A stretch of DNA of 56,249 nt from a virus. Both the position numbers and the translations under genes were made by a program. This document shows positions 24,001 through 31,149 of this stretch, one piece after another. Within the stretch, counting starts at the first letter, position 1. The number at the start of each line of letters is the position of its first letter. The stretch lies in the IMG/VR virus record IMGVR_UViG_3300031857_000228, positions 1 through 56,249 of that record; one strand, 5' to 3'. The notes beneath the pieces were generated by a model. It made no database searches, was not told where the DNA came from, and was given only the letters and a program-made list of their open reading frames with translations.

Positions 24001-24857
24001 CAGCACATCTCCGCGGCATCGGCGAGCCGCTTCCGCGCGAGCGCGGCGTATTCGGGGTTGAGGTCGATGTAGATGCTGCTCCGCTTGTGTTTCCTGGACA
24101 CGAGCGCGGTCGTTCCCGCGCCGCCGAAGGGGTCGAGCACGATGTCGCCGGGCCTCGACCCGGCAAGGATGCAGGGCTCAATCAGACCGGGAGGGAACGT
24201 AGCGAAGTGCGCCTCCCTGAACGGAGCGGACGCGACGGTCCAGACAGACCGGCGGTTGCGCGTCTCCCACACGACATCAGCGGCGGCGAGCAGGCCGGCT
24301 TTCGTACGATGCTCTTCCGTGGTGCCGTCCTCGTACGCCTTCGTGTACTTGTGACTGCGGTTGCCTGTCGTGCGGCCACTGGCCGGTTCCTTCAGCGCCT
24401 TCGAGTCGAAGTAGTACCGCTCCGACTTCGTCAACAGGAAGAGGTACTCGTGCGCCTTCGTGCATCGATCGCGCACGCTCTCCGGCATCGGGTTCGGCTT
24501 GTGCCAGATGATGTCCTGCCGGAGATGCCAGCCGTCGGCCTGAAGCGCAAACGCGACGCGCCACGGGACGCCGAGCAACGACTTCCCCTCGCCGTAGCTG
24601 TCTCCGAGATTCAGCCAGAGCGTGCCGTCGTCTCGCAGCACGCGACGAACCTCGCGGAACACCTCGACCAGCGCGGCCACGAAGGCGTCGAGGGTTGCTT
24701 CCTTCCCGATCTGCCCCGACATTCCGTAGTCCCGCAGCCTGAAGTAGGGCGGCGAAGTGACGACGCACTGCACGGAGCTTTCGGAGAGCCGCTGCAACTG
24801 CTCGCGCGCATCGCCCTCCAACATCAGGGTCATCGCTTCGTCGATGGACATCATCAT
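24000..24857 (-). CDS. DNA methyltransferase, N4-cytosine/N6-adenine class (SPPY)
   Basis: The 285-residue enzyme has catalytic motif IV TSPPY at 34-38 near the N-terminus and the AdoMet motif LDPFGGAGTT near residue 250, the beta-class order. SPPY is typical of N4-cytosine methylases, though some N6-adenine enzymes share it. ATG 24857 is chosen because it overlaps the upstream stop (ATGA) and starts MMMSIDEAM. It would modify phage DNA independently of the Dam-type gene at 12477. No cognate restriction gene is adjacent, so it looks like a solitary anti-restriction or regulatory methylase. Confidence 0.85.
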   Translation of the reverse strand: MMMSIDEAMTLMLEGDAREQLQRLSESSVQCVVTSPPYFRLRDYGMSGQIGKEATLDAFVAALVEVFREVRRVLRDDGTLWLNLGDSYGEGKSLLGVPWRVAFALQADGWHLRQDIIWHKPNPMPESVRDRCTKAHEYLFLLTKSERYYFDSKALKEPASGRTTGNRSHKYTKAYEDGTTEEHRTKAGLLAAADVVWETRNRRSVWTVASAPFREAHFATFPPGLIEPCILAGSRPGDIVLDPFGGAGTTALVSRKHKRSSIYIDLNPEYAALARKRLADAAEMC

Positions 24858-25057
24858 GCTGCACCCCCGCTGAACACCGCTTCTCCCAGCAACGTCTTTC
24901 GCATCTGCACCCATCCCTTGAAGTTCCCGATCCGTGAAGGATGCCGATGCGGCGTCGCGACGTGCTTCCGCGCCGCCCGCGCGACGGCCGCGCGTTCGGA
25001 TGGGGTGAGGCGGATGGTGAAGATGGCGGTCCGCTCGTCAGGAACACGGCGCCGCAT
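24854..25057 (-). CDS. Small ribbon-helix-helix-like protein (67 aa)
   Basis: The 67-residue product has a strand-like FTIRLTPSERAAVARAARKH start (about 13-32), a typical ribbon-helix-helix or MobC-like beginning, followed by a basic loop and second helix. It may bind DNA as a dimer and regulate this operon. It overlaps the methylase start by four bases and ends in AVFSGGAA. The fold is inferred from a short motif. Confidence 0.6.
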   Translation of the reverse strand: MRRRVPDERTAIFTIRLTPSERAAVARAARKHVATPHRHPSRIGNFKGWVQMRKTLLGEAVFSGGAA

Positions 25058-25059
25058 CG

Positions 25060-25500
25060 TCAGACCACGTCCATGTGAGGCGAGTCATCGACGAGCGCCC
25101 AGTCGAAGGACTGCCAGTTGCGCGCCGCGGGGTCGTGGAGCGCCGTGGAGAGCCAGCCGACCGCGAGGTCGAGGGACTCGCCGGCCGCGACCATATCGCC
25201 GCTCTGCGCGCGTTCCTCGCACAGCTCGGCGCGGTTCATCTCGCCGATGGGGACGCAGACGTCCACGACCGCGGAGACGCGGATCCAGGCCGTCTCCCGC
25301 CGGGCGCGGCGCGAAACGCAGCGGACACCGTCCACGGCATCCGCCATCGCCCGCAGCGTGGCCGCGAGGGCGGCCTCCTCGGTCGGCCCCGACCTGGACA
25401 CGGTGAGCCCGTGCCCGAAGCTCGGCATCGCGAGCGTGGCGACGGCGCGCGTGTCCGTCGTCGTGATCTTGAGGTTCGTCATGTGCGGGGTGCGGGACAT
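25060..25500 (-). CDS. Hypothetical protein (146 aa)
   Basis: The 146-residue product starts at ATG 25500 behind GGGAGG; a later in-frame ATG would drop six residues. It seems to be an alpha/beta protein with two cysteines and no recognised motif; a LDLAVGWLSTAL helix lies near residue 110. It is embedded in the overlapping run 24000-25869, directly after a tiny membrane protein. No function can be proposed. Confidence 0.6.
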   Translation of the reverse strand: MSRTPHMTNLKITTTDTRAVATLAMPSFGHGLTVSRSGPTEEAALAATLRAMADAVDGVRCVSRRARRETAWIRVSAVVDVCVPIGEMNRAELCEERAQSGDMVAAGESLDLAVGWLSTALHDPAARNWQSFDWALVDDSPHMDVV

Positions 25501-25616
25501 CAGTCCTCCCAGTGGCTGCTGCTTGCGCGCGGCCCGATGAACAACAGCACGGCGAGGAATAGGTAGGTCGCCCCCAGAATGGCGGGGCAGGCGAGACCGA
25601 GGAGCGCCTCACCCAC
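25500..25616 (-). CDS. Tiny membrane protein (38 aa)
   Basis: A GTG at 25616 opens 38 codons encoding MGEALLGLACPAILGATY and then a hydrophobic stretch to about residue 28, ending HWED. Its stop overlaps the next ATG (TGATG) and its start overlaps the upstream stop, filling the gap between two genes exactly. One membrane segment and coupling support a real gene. The role is unknown. Confidence 0.6.
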   Translation of the reverse strand: MGEALLGLACPAILGATYLFLAVLLFIGPRASSSHWED

Positions 25617-25869
25617 GGTTCACCTCGGCGAGCTGCTCGGGGACGATGCGCGGGCCGCGCTCGCGCTGGATGGCGAAGAGCTGCGCCATCACGAGCTGGC
25701 GCTCGGAGTAGAACAGCTTGTCCGCCATCTCCATCGCGCCCTGCAAGGCGCCGATGAAGTCGTTGCGGTCGTCGGTCGTGCGGGCGACCCGGAGGTAGGC
25801 GTAGGCCTTCTCCAGCGTCGAGCCGGTGCGGGTGCGAATGGCGGGGCGATACTTGGACACGGTTGACAT
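25609..25869 (-). CDS. Hypothetical protein (86 aa)
   Basis: The 86-residue protein starts at ATG 25869 after GGAGA. It is basic at the N-terminus (YRPAIRTRTG) and then helical, with FIGALQGAMEMADKLFYSE forming a likely amphipathic helix. No family is recognised. It overlaps the tiny membrane gene by eight bases. Confidence 0.6.
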   Translation of the reverse strand: MSTVSKYRPAIRTRTGSTLEKAYAYLRVARTTDDRNDFIGALQGAMEMADKLFYSERQLVMAQLFAIQRERGPRIVPEQLAEVNRG

Positions 25870-25912
25870 GGTCGAGTCTCCACGTTAGGTTCGGGGACGA
25901 AGGGGGCCTCTG

Positions 25913-26209
25913 CTAAAGGGGCCGGGAAGCCTGGACGATAAGCTCGGCGAGCGTATCGACGTGCGTCTGGGCCTCTTCGATCGGGAAGCTGCGGGCGACG
26001 GGGGAGAGGCGGGGGCCCCTCGCGAACGTGGTGACCCGCGTGCGGTGGACCTCGTACTCAATCACGAGCACGGCGTCGAACTTCCCGGCCGGGAAGAAGA
26101 GGATCTGCCCGCAGTCGCGGGCGTTCCCGTCGTGAGCGACCTGGAGGTTGACCTCTTCGGCCACGCCGGCGAGGGTGATGACGATGCGTTCAAACGGGGC
26201 GATGAACAT
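25913..26209 (-). CDS. Hypothetical protein (98 aa), alternative in-frame start
   Basis: The start at 26209 (MFIAPFERIVITLAG) follows CAGGAGA. A second ATG at 26242, 33 bases upstream in frame, has its own CAGGAGAC, so 11 extra residues are possible. The protein looks like a small beta-rich domain with a C-terminal helix. No family is recognised. A hairpin at 26268-26328 separates it from the upstream gene. Confidence 0.6.
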   Translation of the reverse strand: MFIAPFERIVITLAGVAEEVNLQVAHDGNARDCGQILFFPAGKFDAVLVIEYEVHRTRVTTFARGPRLSPVARSFPIEEAQTHVDTLAELIVQASRPL

Positions 26210-26267
26210 TGCGGTCTCCTGTGACTGGCTGCGGATATGCATGGTTGTCTCCTGAAGGATCGATGGT

Positions 26268-26328
26268 CGAAGAAGCACCTGCCGCCCCGGAGGAGTCAGC
26301 ACACGCCCGAGGGACAGGCGCTTCTTCG
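26268..26328 (-). terminator. Hairpin between minus-strand genes
   Basis: Fourteen-base arms (26268-26281 and 26315-26328) pair with one mismatch around a GC-rich loop, between the stop at 26351 and the start at 26242. No T-run; it may be a terminator or attenuator. Confidence 0.4.
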
Positions 26329-26350
26329 GCCCTCGACGAGGGCGTGACTA

Positions 26351-26731
26351 TCAGTCGAGGATGCCGTAGAAGAGCCAGCTCACGGGCCGGCGCGGCGAGC
26401 CCGCGGCCTCCCATTGGCTCCGCCCGGCGGCGCTCAGCGCCCAGACCTGCCGCGACCGGCGGAGGATGGGGCCGCCCCGCTGGTACTCGGCGCGTTCGAC
26501 GACGCCGTAGTGCTCGCCGGCGCGGATGAGGCGCCCGCGGGCGTCGAGCCGGTCGCGCCGGCTCACCCGAATGAATCGCCGAGCGGTCGCTTCGCGGCAG
26601 TCGGTGCAGCCGGGGCACCCGCCCCGGCCGCCACCGCAGTCCTTCTCGGCGTCCTCGTCGGCGTAGTGCTTCCGATAGTAGGCGTCGCAGGGCGCGTCGC
26701 ACCGGCAGGCGGGCGCCGAGCACCGGCTCAC
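26351..26731 (-). CDS. Cys-rich protein, likely zinc binding (126 aa)
   Basis: A GTG start at 26731 overlaps the upstream stop (GTGA). The 126-residue product has eight cysteines in the first 45 residues (4, 9, 11, 15, 32, 39, 42, 45), in two clusters separated by an acidic YADEDAEKDC stretch. The rest is basic, with an AEYQRGGPILRRSRQVWAL phrase that may be a small winged or beta domain. The cysteines suggest zinc. No family is recognised. Confidence 0.55.
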   Translation of the reverse strand: MSRCSAPACRCDAPCDAYYRKHYADEDAEKDCGGGRGGCPGCTDCREATARRFIRVSRRDRLDARGRLIRAGEHYGVVERAEYQRGGPILRRSRQVWALSAAGRSQWEAAGSPRRPVSWLFYGILD

Positions 26732-26943
26732 GAGCGCACCGTGCGGGCGAGGACGTCGGAGAAGGCGAGCAGAGAGGCGCTGTAGAGGCGCGCCGCTTCG
26801 GCGAGCCCCTCGGCCGCGCCGGCCGCCTCGTCGTCGCCCGCAGCGCGGGACTGGGCCGCCGCGCGGCGCGCGTCGAAGGCGATGCTGTTTGCCTGCGAGG
26901 CGGCGCGGGCCAGGGTATGGGGGTGGAGGGTCGTGCGGGGCAT
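26728..26943 (-). CDS. Ala-rich helical protein (71 aa)
   Basis: ATG 26943 is preceded by GGAGTCAGCT, the same leader type as several genes in this cluster. The 71-residue product is about one third alanine and fully helical, with alternating charged residues as in a short coiled coil or helical hairpin. No family is recognised. It overlaps the next gene by four bases. Confidence 0.55.
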   Translation of the reverse strand: MPRTTLHPHTLARAASQANSIAFDARRAAAQSRAAGDDEAAGAAEGLAEAARLYSASLLAFSDVLARTVRS

Positions 26944-27021
26944 AGCTGACTCCAGAGGGAGAGGGTGAATCCAGCGGAGCGCTGGCCGGCGTAGCCCCCG
27001 AGGGGGCCACGCGGGGCAGGG

Positions 27022-27039
27022 CTCCCCGAGAGCGGGGAG
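27022..27039 (-). terminator. Small hairpin after the DUF932 gene
   Basis: CTCCCCG (27022-27028) and CGGGGAG (27033-27039) pair around a four-base loop, about 40 bases past the DUF932 stop. No T-run follows, so termination is uncertain. Confidence 0.35.
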
Positions 27040-27080
27040 TGCGGGGCACCTGTCGGCCGTGCCCCCCTGCGCCGCGCCGC

Positions 27081-28526
27081 CTACGCTTCGGCGGCGCGCT
27101 TCACGAGCACCGGGAGGAGCGCCCCGGCGGCGCGCTCGACGCGCCAGCGCTGCGCCTCGTCGAGGAGGCCCTCGTGGGCGGCCCGCGTGACGGCGTTGAA
27201 GGCGTCCGCGAGGGTGTCGCCGGGCTCGGCGTCGAAGCCGCGGAGGAGCGCCTCGACGAGGGTGTCGCGCGCCACGTCGGCGTCCAGCTCGCCGCCCTTC
27301 ACGAGCGCCTTGAGCGCCTCGCGCGGGTCGACGTGCTTCTTCCCGCCGATGGCGACGGCGGACACCGGGGTGTCTCGGAGCACGCCCCACGAGTCGAGGA
27401 AGAACCGGGCGGCGTCGCCCGACTGCTCGACGAGGCCGCGCACGTCGCTCGCGATGCGGGCGAGGCCCACGCCGGTGAGATCGGTCGTGCGGCTCCCCTT
27501 GTGGACCCGGCGGAACGCCGTGTCGCCGAAGTCGACGGTCGTGCAGTTGATGCAGATGATCCGGGTGAAGCTGTTCCCGCCGATGTGGGCTCCGCCGCCC
27601 GCGTCGTTGGAGCGCCCGACGATCCCGGACTCGAACACGTCGCCGACGCTCGGGCGGAACGACTGCGGCGCGTGCCACGTCGCGCGGATCGTGACGTCCG
27701 TCGTCTCGCCGTTGTAGGCCACGGCGCCGCGGGGGTCCGGCAGGCCGAGCCCGTCGAGCGCCTCGACGTAGGTGCCGAGGACGCGGTCGCCGTCCATCGG
27801 CATATAGCTCGGGCTCACCGCGGCGAAGGCCTGCCAGTTGCCGCCGATGGTGCGCAGGCGGAGGCGCACCTCGCGGCTGTCGTCCTCGGGGTAGAACTCC
27901 GCGAGACGCTTGAGCTGGGCGTTCATCACCTCGGCCCGGTCGGCGGGGTCGAGGAGCGCGAGGAAGCTCCACGCGGAGGGGAACGCCTTCGGGAAGCGCT
28001 GCACGAGGCCCTTGAGGGCGAGGGGCTCCAGCGCGATGGGCGCCTTGCCCCGCGTCAGCGTGCCGTCGGGCAGCAGCCGCAGCTGCCGCGCGTCGCCGAG
28101 CTGGACGTCGCGCCGGCGCTCGGCGCGGATCTGATCGATGACCGCGCCGGCGGCGTCCCGGAACGCCGGGAGGTCGGCGTGGCGGCGGGCGAGGCTGCCG
28201 AACTTCGCGCGCCCCTCGGGCAGCATCTCGGTGCCGGCGGCGAACCAGGGGGGCGGCGCGGCGAAGCCGCGGGTGCCGAGGAAGGCCTCGGCGGCGCCGA
28301 TGCGGGCGGCGGCCGCCGCGTCGACGTCCACGCCGGGGCGGAGCGCCGGGGCGACGGGGGCCGCGACGACGGGCGCCGGGGCCGAGGCGGCCGGGGTGAC
28401 GGGCACGAGGCGCCCCGCGAAGCCGGCCGCCGCGTAGGCGGCCATCATCTCGAAGGCGAGGCCCTCGGTGACGCTGCCGTCGGGGCGGGTCCAGCGGGCG
28501 AAGGCGGGGGCGGTATTGTCGGTCAT
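27081..28526 (-). CDS. DUF932-family phage/plasmid protein
   Basis: The 481-residue protein contains the DUF932 pattern: a SPSYMPMDGD phrase near residue 238 (family form S.rY.p.D), then a block with GDVFESGIVGRSNDAGGGA and RIICINCTT, where the family has an RliC-N segment. DUF932 proteins occur on phages and plasmids and have no settled activity. The first 75 residues are an Ala/Pro-rich extension. It has its own promoter (28572) and a strong AGGAGTCAGCC leader. It is the largest gene of this accessory cluster. Confidence 0.75.
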   Translation of the reverse strand: MTDNTAPAFARWTRPDGSVTEGLAFEMMAAYAAAGFAGRLVPVTPAASAPAPVVAAPVAPALRPGVDVDAAAAARIGAAEAFLGTRGFAAPPPWFAAGTEMLPEGRAKFGSLARRHADLPAFRDAAGAVIDQIRAERRRDVQLGDARQLRLLPDGTLTRGKAPIALEPLALKGLVQRFPKAFPSAWSFLALLDPADRAEVMNAQLKRLAEFYPEDDSREVRLRLRTIGGNWQAFAAVSPSYMPMDGDRVLGTYVEALDGLGLPDPRGAVAYNGETTDVTIRATWHAPQSFRPSVGDVFESGIVGRSNDAGGGAHIGGNSFTRIICINCTTVDFGDTAFRRVHKGSRTTDLTGVGLARIASDVRGLVEQSGDAARFFLDSWGVLRDTPVSAVAIGGKKHVDPREALKALVKGGELDADVARDTLVEALLRGFDAEPGDTLADAFNAVTRAAHEGLLDEAQRWRVERAAGALLPVLVKRAAEA

Positions 28527-28571
28527 GGCTGACTCCTGAGGGTGAACCGGCGCGGGGGCCGCCGGTGAGGG

Positions 28572-28600
28572 AAGTTACCGTGGCGGTAGGGGGGCGTCAA
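28572..28600 (-). promoter_or_regulatory. TTGACG promoter of the DUF932 gene
   Basis: On the minus strand: TTGACG (28600-28595), 17-bp spacer containing TACCGCCACGG, TAACTT (28577-28572), 45 bases before the ATG. Confidence 0.65.
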
Positions 28601-28661
28601 GATCTTTCTGTTGGCTGCCGGGCAGCCGGGATCGGACCGGCCGCCGGGGCAGCAGAGCGCG

Positions 28662-28940
28662 CTACCTGCCGAGGAGGGCCTCGGGCTCGTCGCGCAGGGG
28701 CTCCGCGTGGCTCGGGGGCTCGTCGCGCTTGGTGAGCAGCCACACGGCGTCCTCGCGGGCGTCATGGTTGGCGCCCAGCTCTTCGGCCGGGCCGGCGAAG
28801 GGGTAGACGCCCACCCGGTGCAGCTCGTCGCCGTCGCGGAGCCACAGAGTGTAGGCGCCCGCGTCACCGTCGCGCCGGTAGTCGAGGAGGATCGGCAGCC
28901 CGTCGGGGGTCTCGCCGAGGTTGTAGCGGTACACGATCAT
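28662..28940 (-). CDS. Hypothetical protein (92 aa)
   Basis: ATG 28940 follows GGAGCTGACC. The 92-residue protein starts MIVYRYNLGETPDGLPILLD and looks like a small all-beta domain followed by an acidic C-terminal tail. No family is recognised. It is the last gene of the operon started at 29988, and its end is about 60 bases before the DUF932 promoter. Confidence 0.6.
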   Translation of the reverse strand: MIVYRYNLGETPDGLPILLDYRRDGDAGAYTLWLRDGDELHRVGVYPFAGPAEELGANHDAREDAVWLLTKRDEPPSHAEPLRDEPEALLGR

Positions 28941-28942
28941 GG

Positions 28943-29101
28943 TCAGCTCCGGGGGGAGCGCCGGACGGGGAGCCCGGCGTAGGTTGCGACGGCGACACCG
29001 ACGCCGACGAGGTCGGCGGCGAACACGCCCACGAGGTAGGCGGAGTAGGTGGCGAGCAGGCCGACGGCGATGCCGATGGCGACGGCGAGACGGGGGCTCA
29101 C
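28943..29101 (-). CDS. Tiny two-span membrane protein (52 aa)
   Basis: GTG 29101 overlaps the upstream stop (GTGA), and the stop lies two bases before the next ATG. The 52-residue product has two hydrophobic stretches (about 4-20 and 24-42) separated by a few residues, and a basic tail (VRRSPRS). It is likely a small inner-membrane hairpin protein. The exact fit between neighbours and the hydrophobicity support it; the role is unknown. Confidence 0.6.
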   Translation of the reverse strand: MSPRLAVAIGIAVGLLATYSAYLVGVFAADLVGVGVAVATYAGLPVRRSPRS

Positions 29102-29349
29102 GAGCGCACCCCGGCGCGCAGGGTGGCGAGATCCGCCTCGGCGGAACGCAGGCGCTCCGCGAGGGCGAGCAGGGCCGCGGCGGCCACCGCGGCGTCGACA
29201 TGGTGGTACTCCGACCAGATGTGGCGGAGGTCCCGAAGCACACAGGCGAGGTCGCCGCCGTCGTCCTCGAAGGCGGGGAAGGTGCGGAACCCGTCGGGCC
29301 CGTGGGCCCGCGCGGCGCGGCTGAGGGCGTTGTAGTCGAAGGGGGGCAT
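29098..29349 (-). CDS. Hypothetical helical protein (83 aa)
   Basis: ATG 29349 is preceded by GGAGTCCTGACC, shared with the next gene upstream. The 83-residue product starts MPPFDYNALSRAAR; its second half is Ala/Leu-rich and helical with heptad spacing. No family is recognised. It overlaps the tiny membrane gene by four bases. Confidence 0.6.
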   Translation of the reverse strand: MPPFDYNALSRAARAHGPDGFRTFPAFEDDGGDLACVLRDLRHIWSEYHHVDAAVAAAALLALAERLRSAEADLATLRAGVRS

Positions 29350-29351
29350 GG

Positions 29352-29645
29352 TCAGGACTCCAGGGTGGTGGTGGCGGCGGAGGCGGCGGCGTCTACCGCG
29401 GCGAAGGCCGCGCGGGCGGCGGCGAGGGCGGCGGCGGCGTCGGTAAAGGCCGTGTGCGTGGACGTGCGCGACGCGGCGGCGGCGGCATACGCGGCGGCGG
29501 CGTCGTGCGCCGCGTCGAGGGCGGCGTCGAGGGCGGTGGCGGCGGCGGCGCGGTCGCCGTCCGCCAGCGCGGCGTAGGTAGCGGACGCCGCCGCGAGGGC
29601 GGCGGCGGCGGCCCGGTGGGCGCGGGCAGCGGGGGTGGAGAGCAT
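29352..29645 (-). CDS. Alanine-rich helical protein (97 aa, about half Ala)
   Basis: The 97-residue protein has 50 alanines and almost no large hydrophobic residues except Leu, with Asp, Arg and Thr spaced at regular intervals, predicting one or two long amphipathic helices. Its leader GGAGTCCTGACC equals that of the 29349 gene. Such composition could fit an antifreeze-like, coiled-coil or DNA-mimic protein, but this is speculative. It may be a real gene because of the leader and the tight spacing, although high-GC DNA also favours Ala codons. Confidence 0.5.
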   Translation of the reverse strand: MLSTPAARAHRAAAAALAAASATYAALADGDRAAAATALDAALDAAHDAAAAYAAAAASRTSTHTAFTDAAAALAAARAAFAAVDAAASAATTTLES

Positions 29646-29676
29646 GGTCAGGACTCCGGGGTGTCGGGGGTCGGGG

Positions 29677-29988
29677 TTAGAGGACCGAAGGGAGGGCCAG
29701 CTCGGGGGCCGGCGCGTAGCAGGACCGGGGAGCGACGAAGCGGCCCGAGGCCCCGCGGGGCGCGCGGAGGATCGTCGCCTCGTCGGCCACCGGCGGCAGG
29801 GGAACGAGGCCGGGGCGAACCCGGGCCACCGTCACGCGGAGGATCGGCGGCGCGGCGGCGGGCGCCACCTCGGCCACCTCGGCCACCTCGGCGGGCGCCA
29901 GCTCCTCGACCGGGAGGAGGGCGCCGATCGCGAGGGCGATCGGGAGGAGGATGAGCGGCAGGACGGCGAGGAGGGCGCAGGCGAGCAC
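29677..29988 (-). CDS. Membrane-anchored Pro/Ala-rich protein (103 aa)
   Basis: GTG 29988 lies about 25 bases after a TTGACG promoter and behind CGAGG. The 103-residue product has an N-terminal hydrophobic segment (about 2-26), a short repeat AEVAEVAEVAPA (about 33-44), and a Pro-rich tail with one cysteine. It looks like an exported or anchored small protein. As first gene of the operon 28662-29988 it would be strongly expressed. No family is recognised. Confidence 0.55.
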   Translation of the reverse strand: MLACALLAVLPLILLPIALAIGALLPVEELAPAEVAEVAEVAPAAAPPILRVTVARVRPGLVPLPPVADEATILRAPRGASGRFVAPRSCYAPAPELALPSVL

Positions 29989-30012
29989 AGGGGGCCTCGG
30001 GGTGACGCAGGC

Positions 30013-30041
30013 AGGTTATGGTGGCCGGTGGAACCCGTCAA
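30013..30041 (-). promoter_or_regulatory. TTGACG promoter of the minus-strand operon at 29988
   Basis: On the minus strand: TTGACG (30041-30036), 17-bp spacer with CCACCGGCCACC, TAACCT (30018-30013). It has the same spacing as the promoters at 5702, 15742, 17424 and 28572. Confidence 0.65.
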
Positions 30042-30635
30042 CCGGTACGGTATATGTTTCGACCGTGCCGCCTCGTGGAAGTAGGCGTAGAACCTGCGGC
30101 ATCTCGAGATTGGAGAAAGTTTCCGCCGCGGTAGAGTCGGCGAAAGTCGGCGTTACAACGATGGTAACGGAATCGGGCAGGTTGGAGGCCGGGAATCGGC
30201 GGCGTTACGCGTTACGCACGCCGCGGAGAGGGGGCCTATAGGAGCTATACGGAGAGATACACGATCAGGAATACGAGTAGAGGCTACACGTAGAGCCCCT
30301 ATACGGAGAGAGTGAGATCTCGATCTGTTGTGGGGTGTTGCAAGTCGCCGTGATTGTTGGGGGAACGAGTTACGGAGAAGAGCGATCATGGCTCATTCCG
30401 TGTAACACGGCGTTCAACCTGGGTTATTCGCAAGTCGGGGTTGACTCGTCAAGAGACGAAATCTACGGACGGTAGATCCGCATGGCGACGGTCGCGGCGA
30501 CGATAGAATGGTAAAGCGCCGGTCGAACGCCGATATACATGGATGATATACGGCCTGCTATCGAAAGTAGATATGCAACCGGTCGCGACGGCACGGGTCA
30601 ACGCAAACCGCGAGGTGCGTTTGACGCCTCCGGCT

Positions 30636-30671
30636 CGACTTGTTACGAGACGAACGTCTCGTAACAAGTCG
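30636..30671. repeat. Perfect 36-bp palindrome
   Basis: Seventeen-base arms (30636-30652 and 30655-30671) are exact reverse complements around AA. No gene ends nearby, so it is not a simple terminator. Confidence 0.85.
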
Positions 30672-30810
30672 GCCCTCCGGCCGTGAGATTGTCGGCGTTG
30701 AACCGTGACGGGTCCGCCGGGCAGCTCCGCCGGCCCGCCGGTCCGCCGGGAGGGGGACGCGCCGCCGGTCCGGCCCGCCGGCAAGGGTGAATCGCAATAG
30801 AGCCGGCGTT

Positions 30811-30838
30811 GAAACTGCGTAGTCTTCTACGCAGTTTC
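30811..30838. repeat. Perfect 12-bp stem hairpin
   Basis: GAAACTGCGTAG (30811-30822) and CTACGCAGTTTC (30827-30838) pair around TCTT, in non-coding DNA. Confidence 0.8.
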
Positions 30839-30911
30839 GACGGCGGCCCGCCCCGCGAGGGCCCCGGCCACCGGCGCCGCGCCGGATAGTCGCCGGCAGG
30901 ATCGCCGGAAA

Positions 30912-31006
30912 GGCTACTGGGAAGCCCGCCAGCGCGAAAGCGGGGGGCCGGCAGGGGTGGAGTAGCCCCCCGGCCCCGGAGCGGCTCTAATCGCGTCCCA
31001 GTGGCC
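30912..31006. ncRNA. Structured element, copy A
   Basis: Cruciform-like: outer stem 30912-30922 with 30996-31006 (11 bp, one wobble), then AGCC (30923-30926) with GGCT (30983-30986), enclosing a small CGC/GCG hairpin and an 8-bp stem GGGGCCGG (30944-30951) with CCGGCCCC (30970-30977). A related copy follows at 31150. RNA status and strand are not shown. Confidence 0.4.
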
Positions 31007-31149
31007 TTCCCGCGCGTCGCCCCGCCGGGCGCCGGACCGCCGGCCGGACGGGGCGCCGGCCGCCGGCCGCCGGGGTGCCGGAGCTTCGGGGCGCCGGGTG
31101 CCAGGGAGTCAGGGCTCCGGGGCGCCGGGGCGCCGGACCGTCGGGAACC

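Noticed and set aside
23569-24857. A restriction-modification system around the SPPY methylase
   Set aside because: No neighbouring gene shows an endonuclease motif; neighbours are a Cys-rich protein and a ribbon-helix-helix-like protein.
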